From DLKC01 sp002478885 (GTDB lineage Bacteria > Bacteroidota > Bacteroidia > Chitinophagales > Chitinophagaceae), in the NCBI GenBank assembly GCA_046329585.1, contig JAXLUI010000002.1, positions 1,178,001 to 1,242,000 on the forward strand: a DNA stretch of 64,000 nucleotides. Direction: 5' to 3'. Within the stretch, counting starts at the first letter, position 1. Each line of letters opens with the position of its first letter. Both the position numbers and the translations under genes were made by a program. A model generated the notes under the pieces. That model saw only the letters and a program-made list of their open reading frames with translations, had not been told where the DNA came from and did not search any database. Shown piece after piece: positions 1 through 9,361 of the stretch.

Positions 1-208
1 TGAATGGTGAATATAAGTGTTTTTTATACATTTATTAAACCGTGCCGGATGATTTTGTTTGCAGCATTACCGGGCAGCGCAGGAATTAATTGCAAACCGT
101 TGACTATTGAAAAGGCAGCAGTATGATGCAGTTGGAAATTCCGGAAGCAATGTATGATTGCGGAAATTGCGGGCTGTTGTTCCTGTAATTGCCGAGATGA
201 GACTAATT

Positions 209-228
209 GTACAAGTGTGCGACGCAAC
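209..228 (-). repeat. Interspersed repeat core, solo copy
   Basis: A perfect copy of the 20-bp core, read on the plus strand as GTACAAGTGTGCGACGCAAC. It is followed by GATGGC and then a GCCCG / A-rich tail, as in the other copies. It lies in the gene-free first 272 bases, where I see no other feature; any partner arm would be left of the window or absent. Confidence 0.85.
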
Positions 229-272
229 GAAGACGATGGCAGCAATGCAGCCCGTTACCAAAAAGGAAATGC

Positions 273-893
273 CTAGTAGTTGATCTTGTATAGCGTGCAG
301 AGATCGATAAGTGCTTTAAAATTTGCCGTATCTGTTTTTTCGTAGATGCGCTTTTTGAGGGTGGATACGGAGTTCATTTTCAGGTTGAGGGTTTCGGAAA
401 TCTGCTTGGTGCCAAAGCCGTTAAGCATATAGTGGAGTATCTGTAACTCGCGTGGTGAGAGGTTTTTAAACGGATTGATGCCGGATACGAGGTGGTTGCT
501 TTCTTCGATATTTTTATCGTTGTTCAGGAAATTGGTGAGCACTTTTGTGACCGTGGCATTATCGGATGTTTTGGACAAATAGTATTGTATGCTGAACTGT
601 TTCATTGCCTCGCCATAGATCTCGGGCGGCTGCATGGAAAAAAGCATGATGCGCAATTCGGGATAAACGCTTTTGATGTTGGGGAGTATTTCCAGTGCAC
701 TGCCGTCTGGAAATATGATATCGAGGATGAGGTGTGTAAAATAGTTTTTGTTGAGTTCAGCCATAACTCTTGAACAGGTTCCAGCTTCTGTAATACTGTA
801 TTCGCCGATCTCCATTTGTATGAGCAGGGAGATGCCGCGCCGGATTATTCCATGATCGTCGCCAATGAGTATTCTTGGTCTGATAAGCTGCAT
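273..893 (-). CDS. LuxR/NarL-type response regulator
   Basis: This 206-residue protein is a DNA-binding response regulator. Residues 7-120 form a receiver domain with the acidic pair D12-D13, the likely phosphoacceptor D58 (in LILDIIFPDG) and the conserved lysine near residue 108 (YYLSKTS). Residues from about 145 carry a LuxR-type helix-turn-helix (LSPRELQILHYMLNG, then the recognition segment around MNSVSTLKKR). The family binds promoter DNA after phosphorylation. It lies 78 bp downstream of the propeller histidine kinase on the same strand, so that kinase is the likely partner (inference from position). Its targets cannot be read from the sequence. Confidence 0.9.
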   Translation of the reverse strand: MQLIRPRILIGDDHGIIRRGISLLIQMEIGEYSITEAGTCSRVMAELNKNYFTHLILDIIFPDGSALEILPNIKSVYPELRIMLFSMQPPEIYGEAMKQFSIQYYLSKTSDNATVTKVLTNFLNNDKNIEESNHLVSGINPFKNLSPRELQILHYMLNGFGTKQISETLNLKMNSVSTLKKRIYEKTDTANFKALIDLCTLYKINY

Positions 894-971
894 GCTATAA
901 AAGTCATTTTATTTTACCGGGAGACTGTTAGAATTTATTCTACGTTATAAAAGTACCTCTATCAAAAGTTT

Positions 972-3900
972 TTACACCGGCAGCGTTACGATAACGGTGG
1001 TGCCGCTGTGGAGTATGCTGCTGATCTCCAGTGACCCCTCCATCATTTTCAGCAAATCTTTGATGATGAGGTAGCCGAGGCCTGTTCCTTTTTTCTGGTC
1101 GACATTGATTGACGCGATGGTTTTTTCGTCGGACAAAAGATTGTCGATCTGTTGCTGTGTCATACCCAGGCCGTTGTCGCTTACCTGCAAAACAATTTTG
1201 TTGTCTTTGTTGTGGCTTTCGATGGTTATCGTGCCATTTTTTGTAAAGTTGAGGCTGTTCAGCACAATGTTGTAGATCATTACCCGCATTGGTTCGAGGA
1301 ACTGGTTGACTACAGAGCCCAGCGGCACTTTGTTTTGCAGCAGCGTGTGCTTTTCCTTGGCCGAAAACTGCAGCACCCTTATTACCACTTCCACGAGTTG
1401 GTGCAGGTCGAATTCTTCTTTCTGCATGCGCCCGTCGGGGTTATGATAAATGATCCAGTTCAATATCTGTGATGACAGTTGTTCCATGTCCCTGGCGGTC
1501 TGCGTAATCTCGGAAATGGTTTCGGCCTGTTGCCCTTCGCTGATGGTGCCCTTATTATCCACCAGCGCCTTGCCTGCATAGTGCATGAATTTCAGCGGTG
1601 TCATGATATCGTGGTTGATGATGGATATGAGGCGAAGGTTTATCTGGTTATTCTTTTCGAGTTGTATGTTCTTCAGGTTGAGGTCCATGGTCTTTTGCTC
1701 CACCATGGCGGTAAGTTTTTTTTCCCGGACATTGTACCGGTGGAGGCGCCACCTGAAAACAAGGTATGCCAGCACAGCCAGTGCAAGCAATACCAATATC
1801 CTGAACCACCACTGCTGATAAAAGGGTGTTGGAATGGTGAAGGTTATGTCCCGGAAAGAATAATTACCGGTGCCAAAGCCGTTCATTTTTCTTATCGACA
1901 GTGTATAAGTGCCATAACCGAGGCTTGCAAAGCTGATCTTTGGTTCACCGGCCACCATTTCCACCCGAAACCACCTGCTGTTATTCAGTTTATATTCCAG
2001 GTAAAGATTTTCTTTCCTGCACCAGGCATTTACGGCCAGGGCTATGTCTACCCTACTCACATTCCTGCCCAGTTCCATGTTTTGGTTTTGTGCGACATTT
2101 ACCGGATTGCCATTTGCAAGGAACCTGTCGATATATATAACGCCCGAAGGCAGTTCAATGTTGGTGTTTGCAGGGTCTACCCAAAGCAGCCCATCCATGG
2201 TTGGAAAAGAAAACATGCCGTTGTGCAGCCTTATCGCACATGGCGTACAACCGCCATTCATCTCCGTTGTTTCCATGCCATCTTCTTTACCAAGGTAATG
2301 GTAATACAACTGCGGGATGTTTTTTTCATAAGCATCTATCATGTCGGTCATTCTTACTTTGAACAACCCGTTATTGGTGCTAATCCAGTAATAGCCTGCA
2401 TCGTCTTTTATAAAACAGTGGGTGTATTTGAGGTATTGGTTTATATCGAGCGGCATAGCTTTTAATATGCCGTTCTTCATCATGTAATAACCGCCGCCAT
2501 AGGTACCAATGAACAGATAATCGCCGTCTTTATGCAGGCTTCGGATACACACCGACTGCAGCTTTAAAAGGGTATCGGTTTTTTTGGTAAGGGTGTTGAA
2601 CTGCAGCAGGCCGCCACAGGTTGCAATGGCCAGTTTACCCGGTGATATTTCAGCTATGTCGAAAGGTTGCAAATGAATACCGGTGTTGTGGTCGTACCGT
2701 TGCAAAAATTCTATACTGCCGTTGTCGTGAATGATGCCGATACCGTCCTGGTTACAAAGGTACAGGTGGCCTTCTGACCTGATGGCGGCAAAACCGTCGT
2801 TTATGGTGGTAGCACATACCAGCTTTCTTACGCAGTGTTTCCTGTCGTACAGAAAAAGGCTGTCTTTACCGCCATAAATAATGGTACTGTCATTTATGGT
2901 GAATATGCTGTTAAGGAACCGGTTGCCGATATTGAAGTTTCCATGCCCGGGGTTGTCGCCGATAATAATCCCTTCATTGGTAATGATATTGCCGTCGGGC
3001 AACTCAACCTGGCTGTAAAATGAGTTGCGCCGGTTTAAGGTTTGTGCGCCGGGTTGTTTCGTGAGCAGTTGGTTTGGATGAATTACATATATCCCTTTTG
3101 AAGCGCTGCCGAGGAAGAGGTATCCGCCATTCTTTTTGTAGGCTGCATAACGAAAAAGCGTGTTTCCAGGAATGCCGGAGGCTACCAGGGTACTTGTTAC
3201 CTGGTGCTCATTTGCTTTTTCCAGGAGCCAGGCCTTCCCTTGCTGCATAACGATGGGGTTATCCATTCCTGACTGCCAGAATACCGCGCTACCAGTTTCC
3301 TCAATGTGAAAGCTTCTGTTGTTTTCGCCTGTCAATTGCTGCGGCACGTATTCGTTTTCAGACACATTACAGGCGAACAGCTGGCCGGAACGGTTCAACA
3401 GGTATAGCTTGCCCCCTATCGTAAAAACCTTTCTGATCCCCGGCGGTGCGGATTTTATAAACACCGGTTGTAGTGTTGATACACTGTAGTAAAACAGCGA
3501 GTCTTTTGCCAACACTACGCAAGCCGTATCGTTCAATGATACCAACGCACCCTGATAGTAGTTAGAGAAATTCCCGGGGAAAGGCGTTTTATAACATTGT
3601 TTGAATAAGGTATCCGGCCCCTCCAGAGCAGCGTAGTAATTGTAATTATACCGAGCCTTTCCCGCGTCGGTAAACCATGGCAGTACCATATTGTCTTTTA
3701 TGATACACAGGTTTCCCAGTTCCCCACCGGCCAAAATATTTCCCCGGGTATTTTTTACGATACACACGATCCTGTTGGAGCCGATTTCGGGATTGGTGTT
3801 AATGTCAAAGGTTTTAAACCCCATGCCGTTGTAACGGACAATCCCTGCTTCGGTGGCGATCCACAAAAAACCAGTTGACTCATCCCATTGCAAACCCTTA

Positions 3901-4019
3901 ATGCCGTTGGAGGGCAGACCATTCTCCGTATTGAAATGGTTTACCTGGAACTGACCGCGGGCCGGGAGGCTGCAGCAATAAATGACAAGAAAGCAAATAA
4001 TTGGAATAAAACGCATCAT
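972..4019 (-). CDS. Sensor histidine kinase with N-terminal beta-propeller repeats
   Basis: About 1015 residues from the chosen ATG, which directly precedes a signal peptide (MMRFIPIICFLVIYCCS). An in-frame start 18 codons upstream gives a non-signal-like extension. The large periplasmic part has two-component-propeller repeats (for example GLPSNGIKGLQWD, LWIATEAGIVRYNG, YWISTNNGLFKV), then a Y_Y_Y-type immunoglobulin-like domain and one membrane helix near residues 737-757. The cytoplasmic part has a kinase H-box with candidate H803 in INHDIMTPLKF, and an HATPase_c domain with DNGLGM near 948 and GTGLGYLI near 978. There is no fused receiver or DNA-binding domain, unlike the one-piece hybrid sensors common in Bacteroidota; the adjacent LuxR regulator probably fills that role. 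The ligand is unknown. Confidence 0.88.
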   Translation of the reverse strand: MMRFIPIICFLVIYCCSLPARGQFQVNHFNTENGLPSNGIKGLQWDESTGFLWIATEAGIVRYNGMGFKTFDINTNPEIGSNRIVCIVKNTRGNILAGGELGNLCIIKDNMVLPWFTDAGKARYNYNYYAALEGPDTLFKQCYKTPFPGNFSNYYQGALVSLNDTACVVLAKDSLFYYSVSTLQPVFIKSAPPGIRKVFTIGGKLYLLNRSGQLFACNVSENEYVPQQLTGENNRSFHIEETGSAVFWQSGMDNPIVMQQGKAWLLEKANEHQVTSTLVASGIPGNTLFRYAAYKKNGGYLFLGSASKGIYVIHPNQLLTKQPGAQTLNRRNSFYSQVELPDGNIITNEGIIIGDNPGHGNFNIGNRFLNSIFTINDSTIIYGGKDSLFLYDRKHCVRKLVCATTINDGFAAIRSEGHLYLCNQDGIGIIHDNGSIEFLQRYDHNTGIHLQPFDIAEISPGKLAIATCGGLLQFNTLTKKTDTLLKLQSVCIRSLHKDGDYLFIGTYGGGYYMMKNGILKAMPLDINQYLKYTHCFIKDDAGYYWISTNNGLFKVRMTDMIDAYEKNIPQLYYHYLGKEDGMETTEMNGGCTPCAIRLHNGMFSFPTMDGLLWVDPANTNIELPSGVIYIDRFLANGNPVNVAQNQNMELGRNVSRVDIALAVNAWCRKENLYLEYKLNNSRWFRVEMVAGEPKISFASLGYGTYTLSIRKMNGFGTGNYSFRDITFTIPTPFYQQWWFRILVLLALAVLAYLVFRWRLHRYNVREKKLTAMVEQKTMDLNLKNIQLEKNNQINLRLISIINHDIMTPLKFMHYAGKALVDNKGTISEGQQAETISEITQTARDMEQLSSQILNWIIYHNPDGRMQKEEFDLHQLVEVVIRVLQFSAKEKHTLLQNKVPLGSVVNQFLEPMRVMIYNIVLNSLNFTKNGTITIESHNKDNKIVLQVSDNGLGMTQQQIDNLLSDEKTIASINVDQKKGTGLGYLIIKDLLKMMEGSLEISSILHSGTTVIVTLPV

Positions 4020-4034
4020 GCAGAGGCTGTTGCT

Positions 4035-4042
4035 CAAATGTA
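4035..4042 (-). promoter_or_regulatory. Candidate -7 box of the propeller kinase
   Basis: On the minus strand the sequence TACATTTG matches the Bacteroidota TAnnTTTG element and ends about 15 bp before the kinase ATG. I see no exact TTG at the matching upstream distance (GTT is there), so this is only a moderate candidate. Confidence 0.35.
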
Positions 4043-4157
4043 ACAAATAAGCGCGGCCTGTGAACCCGGGCACCTGCGCTGCCAGCTTTGAATGATGGCA
4101 GCAGGGCAGTCGAAAATAGATTTATGGGGTCGGGCTGCGGTACAAAGCCGGGCATTT

Positions 4158-4308
4158 GTTGCGTCGCACCCTTGAAGTGAGGAACGCCTTTCGTCAAACG
4201 TGAGCCGTGAAAAGTGAGCCGTGAGACGGAGATACAAAATGCCAGGCAGGAGATTCAGCATTTAAGGCCTGGCGAGTTTTTTGTTGCAGCACAAGTGTGC
4301 GACGCAAC
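4158..4308. repeat. Inverted pair of the interspersed repeat
   Basis: Left core at 4158-4177 (GTTGCGTCGCACCCTTGAAG) and right core at 4289-4308 (GCACAAGTGTGCGACGCAAC) face each other across 111 bp. Outside the cores similarity continues: GCCGGGC lies left of the left core and GCCCGGCCCACAACAA follows the right core. The pair fills most of the 398-bp gap between the kinase and the RRM gene. Confidence 0.85.
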
Positions 4309-4370
4309 AGCAGCTAAATGAAGCACAGAAGCCCGGCCCACAACAATGCAGTTATAAAATACCCGGGCAT

Positions 4371-4396
4371 AAAAAAAGCCCTGTTGCCAGGGCTTT
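4371..4396 (-). terminator. Rho-independent terminator of the RRM gene
   Basis: A 9-bp stem AAAGCCCTG / CAGGGCTTT with a 4-nt loop, followed on the minus strand by a run of seven T. It starts 22 bp after the stop codon of the RRM protein. Confidence 0.85.
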
Positions 4397-4417
4397 AAAG
4401 CTTGTCCGGAAAGTATA

Positions 4418-4726
4418 TTAATACCTGTTTCTGTTATAACTGTTTCCGTTGTTGTAACCACCGCTGTTACGTGCAGGCCTGTCTTCTTTAGGCTTTGCAA
4501 CAGTTACATTGATGGCCCTGTTCTCAACAGTTGCGCCATTCAATTCTGCGATAGCTTTTTTAGCGGCAGCGTCATCTGACATTTCAACAAAGCCGAAGCC
4601 TCTTGATCTGCCGGTTTCCCTGTCGTTGATAACTTTAGCTGAAGTTACTTCTCCGTAAGGAGCAAAAAATTCTCTTAAGTCTTCATCCTGTACGTTGAAG
4701 CTTAAATTCGAAACATAAATGTTCAT
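4418..4726 (-). CDS. Small RRM RNA-binding protein
   Basis: This 102-residue protein is one RNA recognition motif plus a short tail. RNP2 is IYVSNL at residues 2-7 and RNP1 is RGFGFVEM near residues 43-50, with the aromatic residues that stack on RNA. The tail after about residue 82 is rich in Asn, Gly, Arg and Tyr, resembling the glycine-rich RNA-binding proteins of cyanobacteria and Bacteroidota, some of which respond to cold. The start is the ATG giving MNIYVSN; a TTG three codons upstream is less likely. It has a long AT-rich leader and its own terminator, so it is probably a single-gene unit. Its RNA targets are unknown. Confidence 0.9.
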   Translation of the reverse strand: MNIYVSNLSFNVQDEDLREFFAPYGEVTSAKVINDRETGRSRGFGFVEMSDDAAAKKAIAELNGATVENRAINVTVAKPKEDRPARNSGGYNNGNSYNRNRY

Positions 4727-4940
4727 TCTTAACAATTAAAAATTAAAGATTTCTGAGTGAGGCGAAGAGTAAAAAACTAACTAAAATGCAAAATACTTAG
4801 CAGGATAATTAATGATACTAATGCGAGCTCAAAATGACGGCGTGAAGGTAAACTTTATATTTTAAAAACCTAATTAAATAATTGCGCCAATGCATTTTTT
4901 GCAAAAACATCCTGCTTTTGAGGGCCATTTTACTAAAAAA

Positions 4941-5189
4941 TCAATTCAACAGGTCGTCGATCGGGATTGCATCGAGGTAACGCTTCAGGCTGTTGGTGCC
5001 GGGCAATACGCGGTATTCTTCAATGCTGTTGTCGGACGTGTTGCAGTAAGTTTCCACGTAAAAATTCTCCATTTGAAAAAGAAAGATGATAAAACCCGGG
5101 TTGGTAATACTGGCCAGGGGTATGCCATTGTTGATTACAGTGATTCTCTTACCGGCCTCATCGAGGAGCATAAATTCAGAAAGCTTCAT
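4941..5189 (-). CDS. Small conserved-looking hypothetical protein, 82 aa
   Basis: An acidic 82-residue protein with no signal peptide or membrane segment. It starts MKLSEFMLLDEAGKR and ends in a hydrophobic-acidic YLDAIPIDDLL. The centre (FIIFLFQMENFYVETYC) looks like alternating beta strands. I recall similar short proteins in Chitinophagaceae genomes but no assigned function, and I give none. It is monocistronic, with free DNA on both sides. The 299 bp upstream, to 5488, have no repeat core and no clear promoter; they contain several loose GAACTGAACT-like copies. Confidence 0.65.
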   Translation of the reverse strand: MKLSEFMLLDEAGKRITVINNGIPLASITNPGFIIFLFQMENFYVETYCNTSDNSIEEYRVLPGTNSLKRYLDAIPIDDLLN

Positions 5190-5488
5190 AGTTTAGATTT
5201 TAATAGCGTTAACTAAAAATGTTTACTAATAACCTTGAACTGAACTGAAATAACGATGAATTAAATGCTGACTACGGACGTTGACTAAGAACTTAACTTT
5301 AGAACAAGTAATGCAACGGAAATAAAATGAACGGATAACTGGATCTAACTTTCGCAAATAGCTTTGCTGTACTGTAAATATAGAACGAACCGGGCGTTCC
5401 GCGATTAATATTGACTGAACTGTTGATTAATAGAAGTTTAAAGAATCGCCTGCTGACCGCTTTGATGGCTGCAGGCAGCCATTTACAA

Positions 5489-6592
5489 TTACAGGGGAAT
5501 TTTTTTGCCTGTTTTTGCTGCTTCAAAAATAGCGTCGATGATCCTGAGGTCTTTTACTGCTTCCTCCCCATCGACCGGCACCACCGGCTGTTTGCCTTCA
5601 AAGATCAATTCTGCCATGCCATCCATTTGCAAAGCCTGGTGCGTGATATGCGGCTGGGTAAGCTCGCCTTTGTGTGTGCGGCCGGCGATAGGGCCATAAC
5701 CGGTGGAAGGCTGCATTTCAGCAAAGCCATTAACCCCATCGAGATAAAATTTATCCAGGTTGTTGAGGCTGTAGGTTGACAGGCAGGATGCCACCGCCCC
5801 GCCGGGAAAACCCATCTGGAACTGTATGGTTTCATCGATGCCCTCTTTGAATTTTACGGGGTCGTTTTTGGTTTCCTGGGCCGTTACCCAAACCGGCTCT
5901 TCGCCTATCATGTAACGTGCACCGTTGACCGAATAGATACCGATATCCATCATTGACCCGCCGCCCGATAAGGCCTTGTTGAGGCGCCATTGGTTCGGGT
6001 CGCCTATGATGAAGCCACTCAATCCCTGGAAGAATAATATTTTGCCAAATTCGCCTGCCTTGCGCATTCTTATTACTTCGAGCGTTTTTGGTTCAAAGTG
6101 CACGCGATAGCCAACCAGCAATTTTACGTTGGCCTTTTTACATGCATCAACCATTTCCTGGCCATCTTTGGCGTTCACCGACATCGGCTTTTCGCAAATA
6201 GCATGTTTGCCTGCTTTGGCAACGCCTATCACGTGTGGTTTATGCAATGCGTTTGGAGTTATTACATACACTGCATCTATGTCGGGATTATTTTTTATAT
6301 CGCCATAATTGCCGTAGTTATAGCAATTCTTTTCGGGAATACCGTATCTGGCTTGCCATGCCGCCAACTTTGATGGTGTTCCGCTGATGACGCCCACCAA
6401 CTTTGCCTTCTTACATTCCTTCATCGCCTCGGCCACCCGTGTTGCATAACTGCCAAGCCCCATAATGGCTACGCGCAGTACCGGTCCATCGTATCGTTCT
6501 TCCTGTGCAGCCTGCTGCTCTTTCACAGAAAGAAAGGGAATTGCGGCGGCAGAAAAAGATATCTTTTGCAGGAAGTCGCGGCGTGATGTCAT
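5489..6592 (-). CDS. Gfo/Idh/MocA-family oxidoreductase, exported
   Basis: A 367-residue NAD(P)-dependent oxidoreductase. The N-terminus (MTSRRDFLQKISFSAAAIPF) is a twin-arginine-like leader, so the protein is probably exported folded with its cofactor. The Rossmann motif is AIMGLGSYATRVAEA around residue 43. The family signature CEKPMSVNAKDGQEM follows near residue 135, with the lysine that binds the nicotinamide side. The C-terminal half is the usual beta-sheet substrate domain (GGSMMDIGIYSVNGARYMIGEEP). Relatives act on sugars such as glucose-fructose pairs; the actual substrate cannot be told. It is monocistronic. Confidence 0.88.
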   Translation of the reverse strand: MTSRRDFLQKISFSAAAIPFLSVKEQQAAQEERYDGPVLRVAIMGLGSYATRVAEAMKECKKAKLVGVISGTPSKLAAWQARYGIPEKNCYNYGNYGDIKNNPDIDAVYVITPNALHKPHVIGVAKAGKHAICEKPMSVNAKDGQEMVDACKKANVKLLVGYRVHFEPKTLEVIRMRKAGEFGKILFFQGLSGFIIGDPNQWRLNKALSGGGSMMDIGIYSVNGARYMIGEEPVWVTAQETKNDPVKFKEGIDETIQFQMGFPGGAVASCLSTYSLNNLDKFYLDGVNGFAEMQPSTGYGPIAGRTHKGELTQPHITHQALQMDGMAELIFEGKQPVVPVDGEEAVKDLRIIDAIFEAAKTGKKIPL

Positions 6593-6687
6593 GACAAATG
6601 TTTTAAGTGTTCCTAAAATTATTAATCAGGCGCCGATCTTTAAAAAGAATTTTATGTACCCGGCGCCAGTATAAGCATTAAGCTTTT

Positions 6688-6707
6688 GTTGCGTCGCACA
6701 CTTGTGC
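6688..6707 (+). repeat. Interspersed repeat core, solo copy
   Basis: GTTGCGTCGCACACTTGTGC, one mismatch from the core. To its left, AGCTTTT and a CCGGCGCC segment match the outward flank of other copies. No opposing arm is seen before the GH16 gene. The 332-bp gap from 6593 to 6924 holds this copy and the GH16 terminator. Confidence 0.8.
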
Positions 6708-6866
6708 AGGGGAATACATAATGTGCAAGCCGGGTTATTTCAAATCGACAACGCAAATGACATGAGATCATTTCCTGTCGTTCGTTCCGCCGCAGCTGAA
6801 AGCTGCCCTGGAAGTTGAAGAAATACAATCCAATACACGCATACAAAAAGCCCGGATGCAACAATA

Positions 6867-6910
6867 AAAGAAAAATCCGGCCATGCACACAGTAGTACAT
6901 GGCCGGATTT
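6867..6910 (-). terminator. Terminator of the GH16 gene
   Basis: A perfect 13-bp stem, AAATCCGGCCATG at 6873-6885 and its complement at 6898-6910, with a 12-nt loop. On the minus strand it is followed by TTTTTCTTTT. It begins 14 bp after the GH16 stop codon. Confidence 0.85.
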
Positions 6911-6924
6911 ACAACAAACGAGCA

Positions 6925-8127
6925 CTATTTCTGGAATACCCGCACATAGTCCACCACCATTCGCTGGGGGAAAACGGTTGTATTATCGGGTGCCCCGGGC
7001 CAGTTGCCGCCTACTGCAATATTGAAAATGAAAAAGAAATCACTGTTAAAAGGATAAGGGTTGCCGGCGACATCGCTGCTTTTACCTTCAAACACCTGCG
7101 TATCGTCAACAAGGAATTTCAAATCGTCTTGCTGCCATACCAGGCTGAATACATGAAATTGCTGATCGAAGGTGCCTGATGGTAAAACGTAGTTAGTTCC
7201 CTTTGAATCGTGCGATGCGACGTTTGCACCCCAATGCAGCGTGCTGTACATTTTTCCGGGCTCCTGCCCCAACAGCTCCATGATATCAATCTCGCCGCAC
7301 GCAGGCCAGCCAACTGCGTCTATATTGTTGCCAAGCATCCATAAGGCGGGCCAGATGCCTTTTGTAGATGGCAGCTTTGCCCTTATGTCTACACGACCAA
7401 ATTTGAAAGTCTTTTTATTCTTCGTGATCATTCTTGTTGAGGTGTATTGAGAGCCGCCGTATTCTTCCCTCCTTGCCTCGATGATGAGGTTACCTTTTGA
7501 AACAAATGCATTCTGTGTTCTGTCGGTATAATTTTCCAGCTCTGCATTACCCCAACCCATATTGTTACCGGCTTCAAAAGTCCAGTCGGCCGTGTTTACG
7601 GCATTTCCGTTGAACTCGTCACTCCATGCAAGTGTGTAGCCGCTGTAATTATCGGGCGTTGTATAACCCGTATTATCGACCGGGAAGTACAAACCGTTTT
7701 CGTTGATGATGGTGCCTGTGGCTTTATCGGTCTTAATGCTGCAGTTTTTTGCATCGCTAAGCTGTACCTGGAAGGTTTGGTTTGGCTGACGCAGGCTGTC
7801 GGCAGAGACATCCACTTTTATACTACCGCTTTTAGTCCCGGCGGGAATGACAAGCGTTCCTTCGACCGCGGTGTAATCTTTACCCGCCACAGCATTGCCA
7901 GTTGCCAACGAGGCGTAATGCAGGCTAACATCGGCAGAGGGAGCCGCACTGAGCGCAACATTAAAAGTGATTGACGAGCCAGATACGCTCCTGTCTGTTG
8001 ACGCGCCAGTTATTGTTGCGGTAATCGTTGAAGCCGGCGGCGTGCTTCCACCGTCGCCGCCTTTGCTGCATGCCGCAAACGCTACCGCTACCAGTGCGTA
8101 TATAAAAATGCTGCTCTTTTTATTCAT
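6925..8127 (-). CDS. GH16 beta-glucanase lipoprotein with Calx-beta domain
   Basis: A 400-residue cell-surface glycoside hydrolase. The first 20 residues are a lipoprotein signal ending in the lipobox AFAAC, with Ser-Lys-Gly-Gly-Asp after the cysteine. Residues of about 35-140 form a Calx-beta domain (GKDYTAVEGTLVIPAG, LRQPNQTFQVQLS). From about 160 on is a GH16 domain (LAWSDEFNG ... WTFEAGNN) with the catalytic signature GEIDIMELLG, in which the two glutamates are nucleophile and acid/base. The family cleaves beta-1,3 or mixed-linkage glucans such as laminarin. It is monocistronic; no SusC/SusD neighbours are present, so it is not part of a classical polysaccharide utilisation locus here. 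Confidence 0.92.
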   Translation of the reverse strand: MNKKSSIFIYALVAVAFAACSKGGDGGSTPPASTITATITGASTDRSVSGSSITFNVALSAAPSADVSLHYASLATGNAVAGKDYTAVEGTLVIPAGTKSGSIKVDVSADSLRQPNQTFQVQLSDAKNCSIKTDKATGTIINENGLYFPVDNTGYTTPDNYSGYTLAWSDEFNGNAVNTADWTFEAGNNMGWGNAELENYTDRTQNAFVSKGNLIIEARREEYGGSQYTSTRMITKNKKTFKFGRVDIRAKLPSTKGIWPALWMLGNNIDAVGWPACGEIDIMELLGQEPGKMYSTLHWGANVASHDSKGTNYVLPSGTFDQQFHVFSLVWQQDDLKFLVDDTQVFEGKSSDVAGNPYPFNSDFFFIFNIAVGGNWPGAPDNTTVFPQRMVVDYVRVFQK

Positions 8128-8362
8128 ATGGTCCTGTTATTGAGTGCGGCAAATTAATAAATATTGCGACAGGTACTGACCTTGTACAATAAAAACAGCA
8201 AACCGTGAAACTTAGCTTATACAAACGGGGATATCTATTCAACAAAACCCGGGTGTAGCAAATACAGTCTCGGGCAGGAAATATCGATAACCCAGTATAA
8301 ATGTTACGGACCTTGTGACATGTTGCCGGCACAGGAAGTATATTTACCCATATTGCCATTTC

Positions 8363-9352
8363 ATGGACTATTCATTATTACCAAAAGCAGAATTGCATCT
8401 TCATCTTGATTGCTGCCTTAGCTACGAAGTGGTGCAACAACTCGACTCCACCATTACCTACGAAGCGTGGCGGCAATCGTTTATTGCCCCGGCCAAATGC
8501 ACCGACCTGGCTGATTATATCACCAGAGCCATCAAAGGTTATGAGCTGATGCAGACACAGGAGCAACTGAGGCTGGTAACGCTGGACCTTTTCAGGCAAT
8601 TGAAAGCAGACCATGTTATCTATGCCGAGATCCGTTTTGCACCACTACAGCATTTGACGAAAGGGTTACGACCGGCAGAAGTGGTTGCAGCGGTTAACGA
8701 TGCAGCAAAGGAAGGCATCGCCCAAACAGGCGTGGAAGCACGCCTAATACTCTGCACCCTGCGCCACTACACGGAACTACAAAGCTTGCAGACAGCACTG
8801 CTTGCCGCACAGTTCAGGGGCACGCTTGTTACCGGTTTTGACATTGCCGCAGACGAAGCCGGGTTTCCCATAGATAACCATATTAAAGCATTTGAATTTG
8901 CACGGGCCAATCAAATCAGTTGCACGGCACATGCGGGTGAGGCCAGGGGCGCTGACAGCGTTTGGGAGACCATCCGGCATTTTCACCCGCTGCGTATCGG
9001 GCATGGCGTTCGAAGCATGGAAGACAGCAGGCTAGTAGCCTTTCTAAAGAGTAACAATATTCATCTTGAAGTTTGTCCGAGCAGCAATATTCAGACAAAT
9101 GTTTACGAACGTATACATGACCACCCTGTTGATGATATTTATAACGCCGGCCTTTCTGTGAGCATCAGCACCGATGCGAGAACCATTTCGGATGTTACCC
9201 TAAACAGCGAATACGCGCTGCTGGAAAAGGTATTCAACTGGAGCAAGATGCAGTTTTTAACATGCAATCTTGAAGCTATTGCCCACGCGTTTATCAACGA
9301 CGAAAAAAAAGCAGCCTTAAAAGAAAAGCTGCTTGCCGCGTATAATGCCTGA
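8363..9352 (+). CDS. add: Adenosine deaminase
   Basis: A 329-residue metal-dependent hydrolase converting adenosine to inosine in purine salvage. Zinc ligands are visible in HLHLD near residue 12 and in TAHAGE, and the catalytic region continues with HPLRIGHGVRS. The last metal aspartate lies in SISTDART, where many adenosine deaminases have a TDDP motif; other bacterial members have a similar variant, so activity is likely. The chosen ATG gives MDYSLLPKAELHLHLD; sixteen upstream codons in frame look non-coding. The gene ends 9 bp from the convergent secreted-protein gene. Adenine deaminase is a less likely alternative. Confidence 0.85.
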   Translation: MDYSLLPKAELHLHLDCCLSYEVVQQLDSTITYEAWRQSFIAPAKCTDLADYITRAIKGYELMQTQEQLRLVTLDLFRQLKADHVIYAEIRFAPLQHLTKGLRPAEVVAAVNDAAKEGIAQTGVEARLILCTLRHYTELQSLQTALLAAQFRGTLVTGFDIAADEAGFPIDNHIKAFEFARANQISCTAHAGEARGADSVWETIRHFHPLRIGHGVRSMEDSRLVAFLKSNNIHLEVCPSSNIQTNVYERIHDHPVDDIYNAGLSVSISTDARTISDVTLNSEYALLEKVFNWSKMQFLTCNLEAIAHAFINDEKKAALKEKLLAAYNA

Positions 9353-9361
9353 TCACCAAAG

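Noticed and set aside
24..261. Open readings on the minus strand at the left edge
   Set aside because: They are translated through the solo repeat and its flanks, show no domain, and overlap one another in different frames.
3898..4500. Three overlapping minus-strand readings between the kinase and RRM genes
   Set aside because: They run through the repeat pair, the terminator or the RRM gene in another frame. Their composition is junk-like.
4890..5216. A 108-residue plus-strand reading opposite the 82-aa gene
   Set aside because: Its composition is poor and the minus-strand protein has a coherent hydrophobic-acidic pattern. Only one can be the gene.
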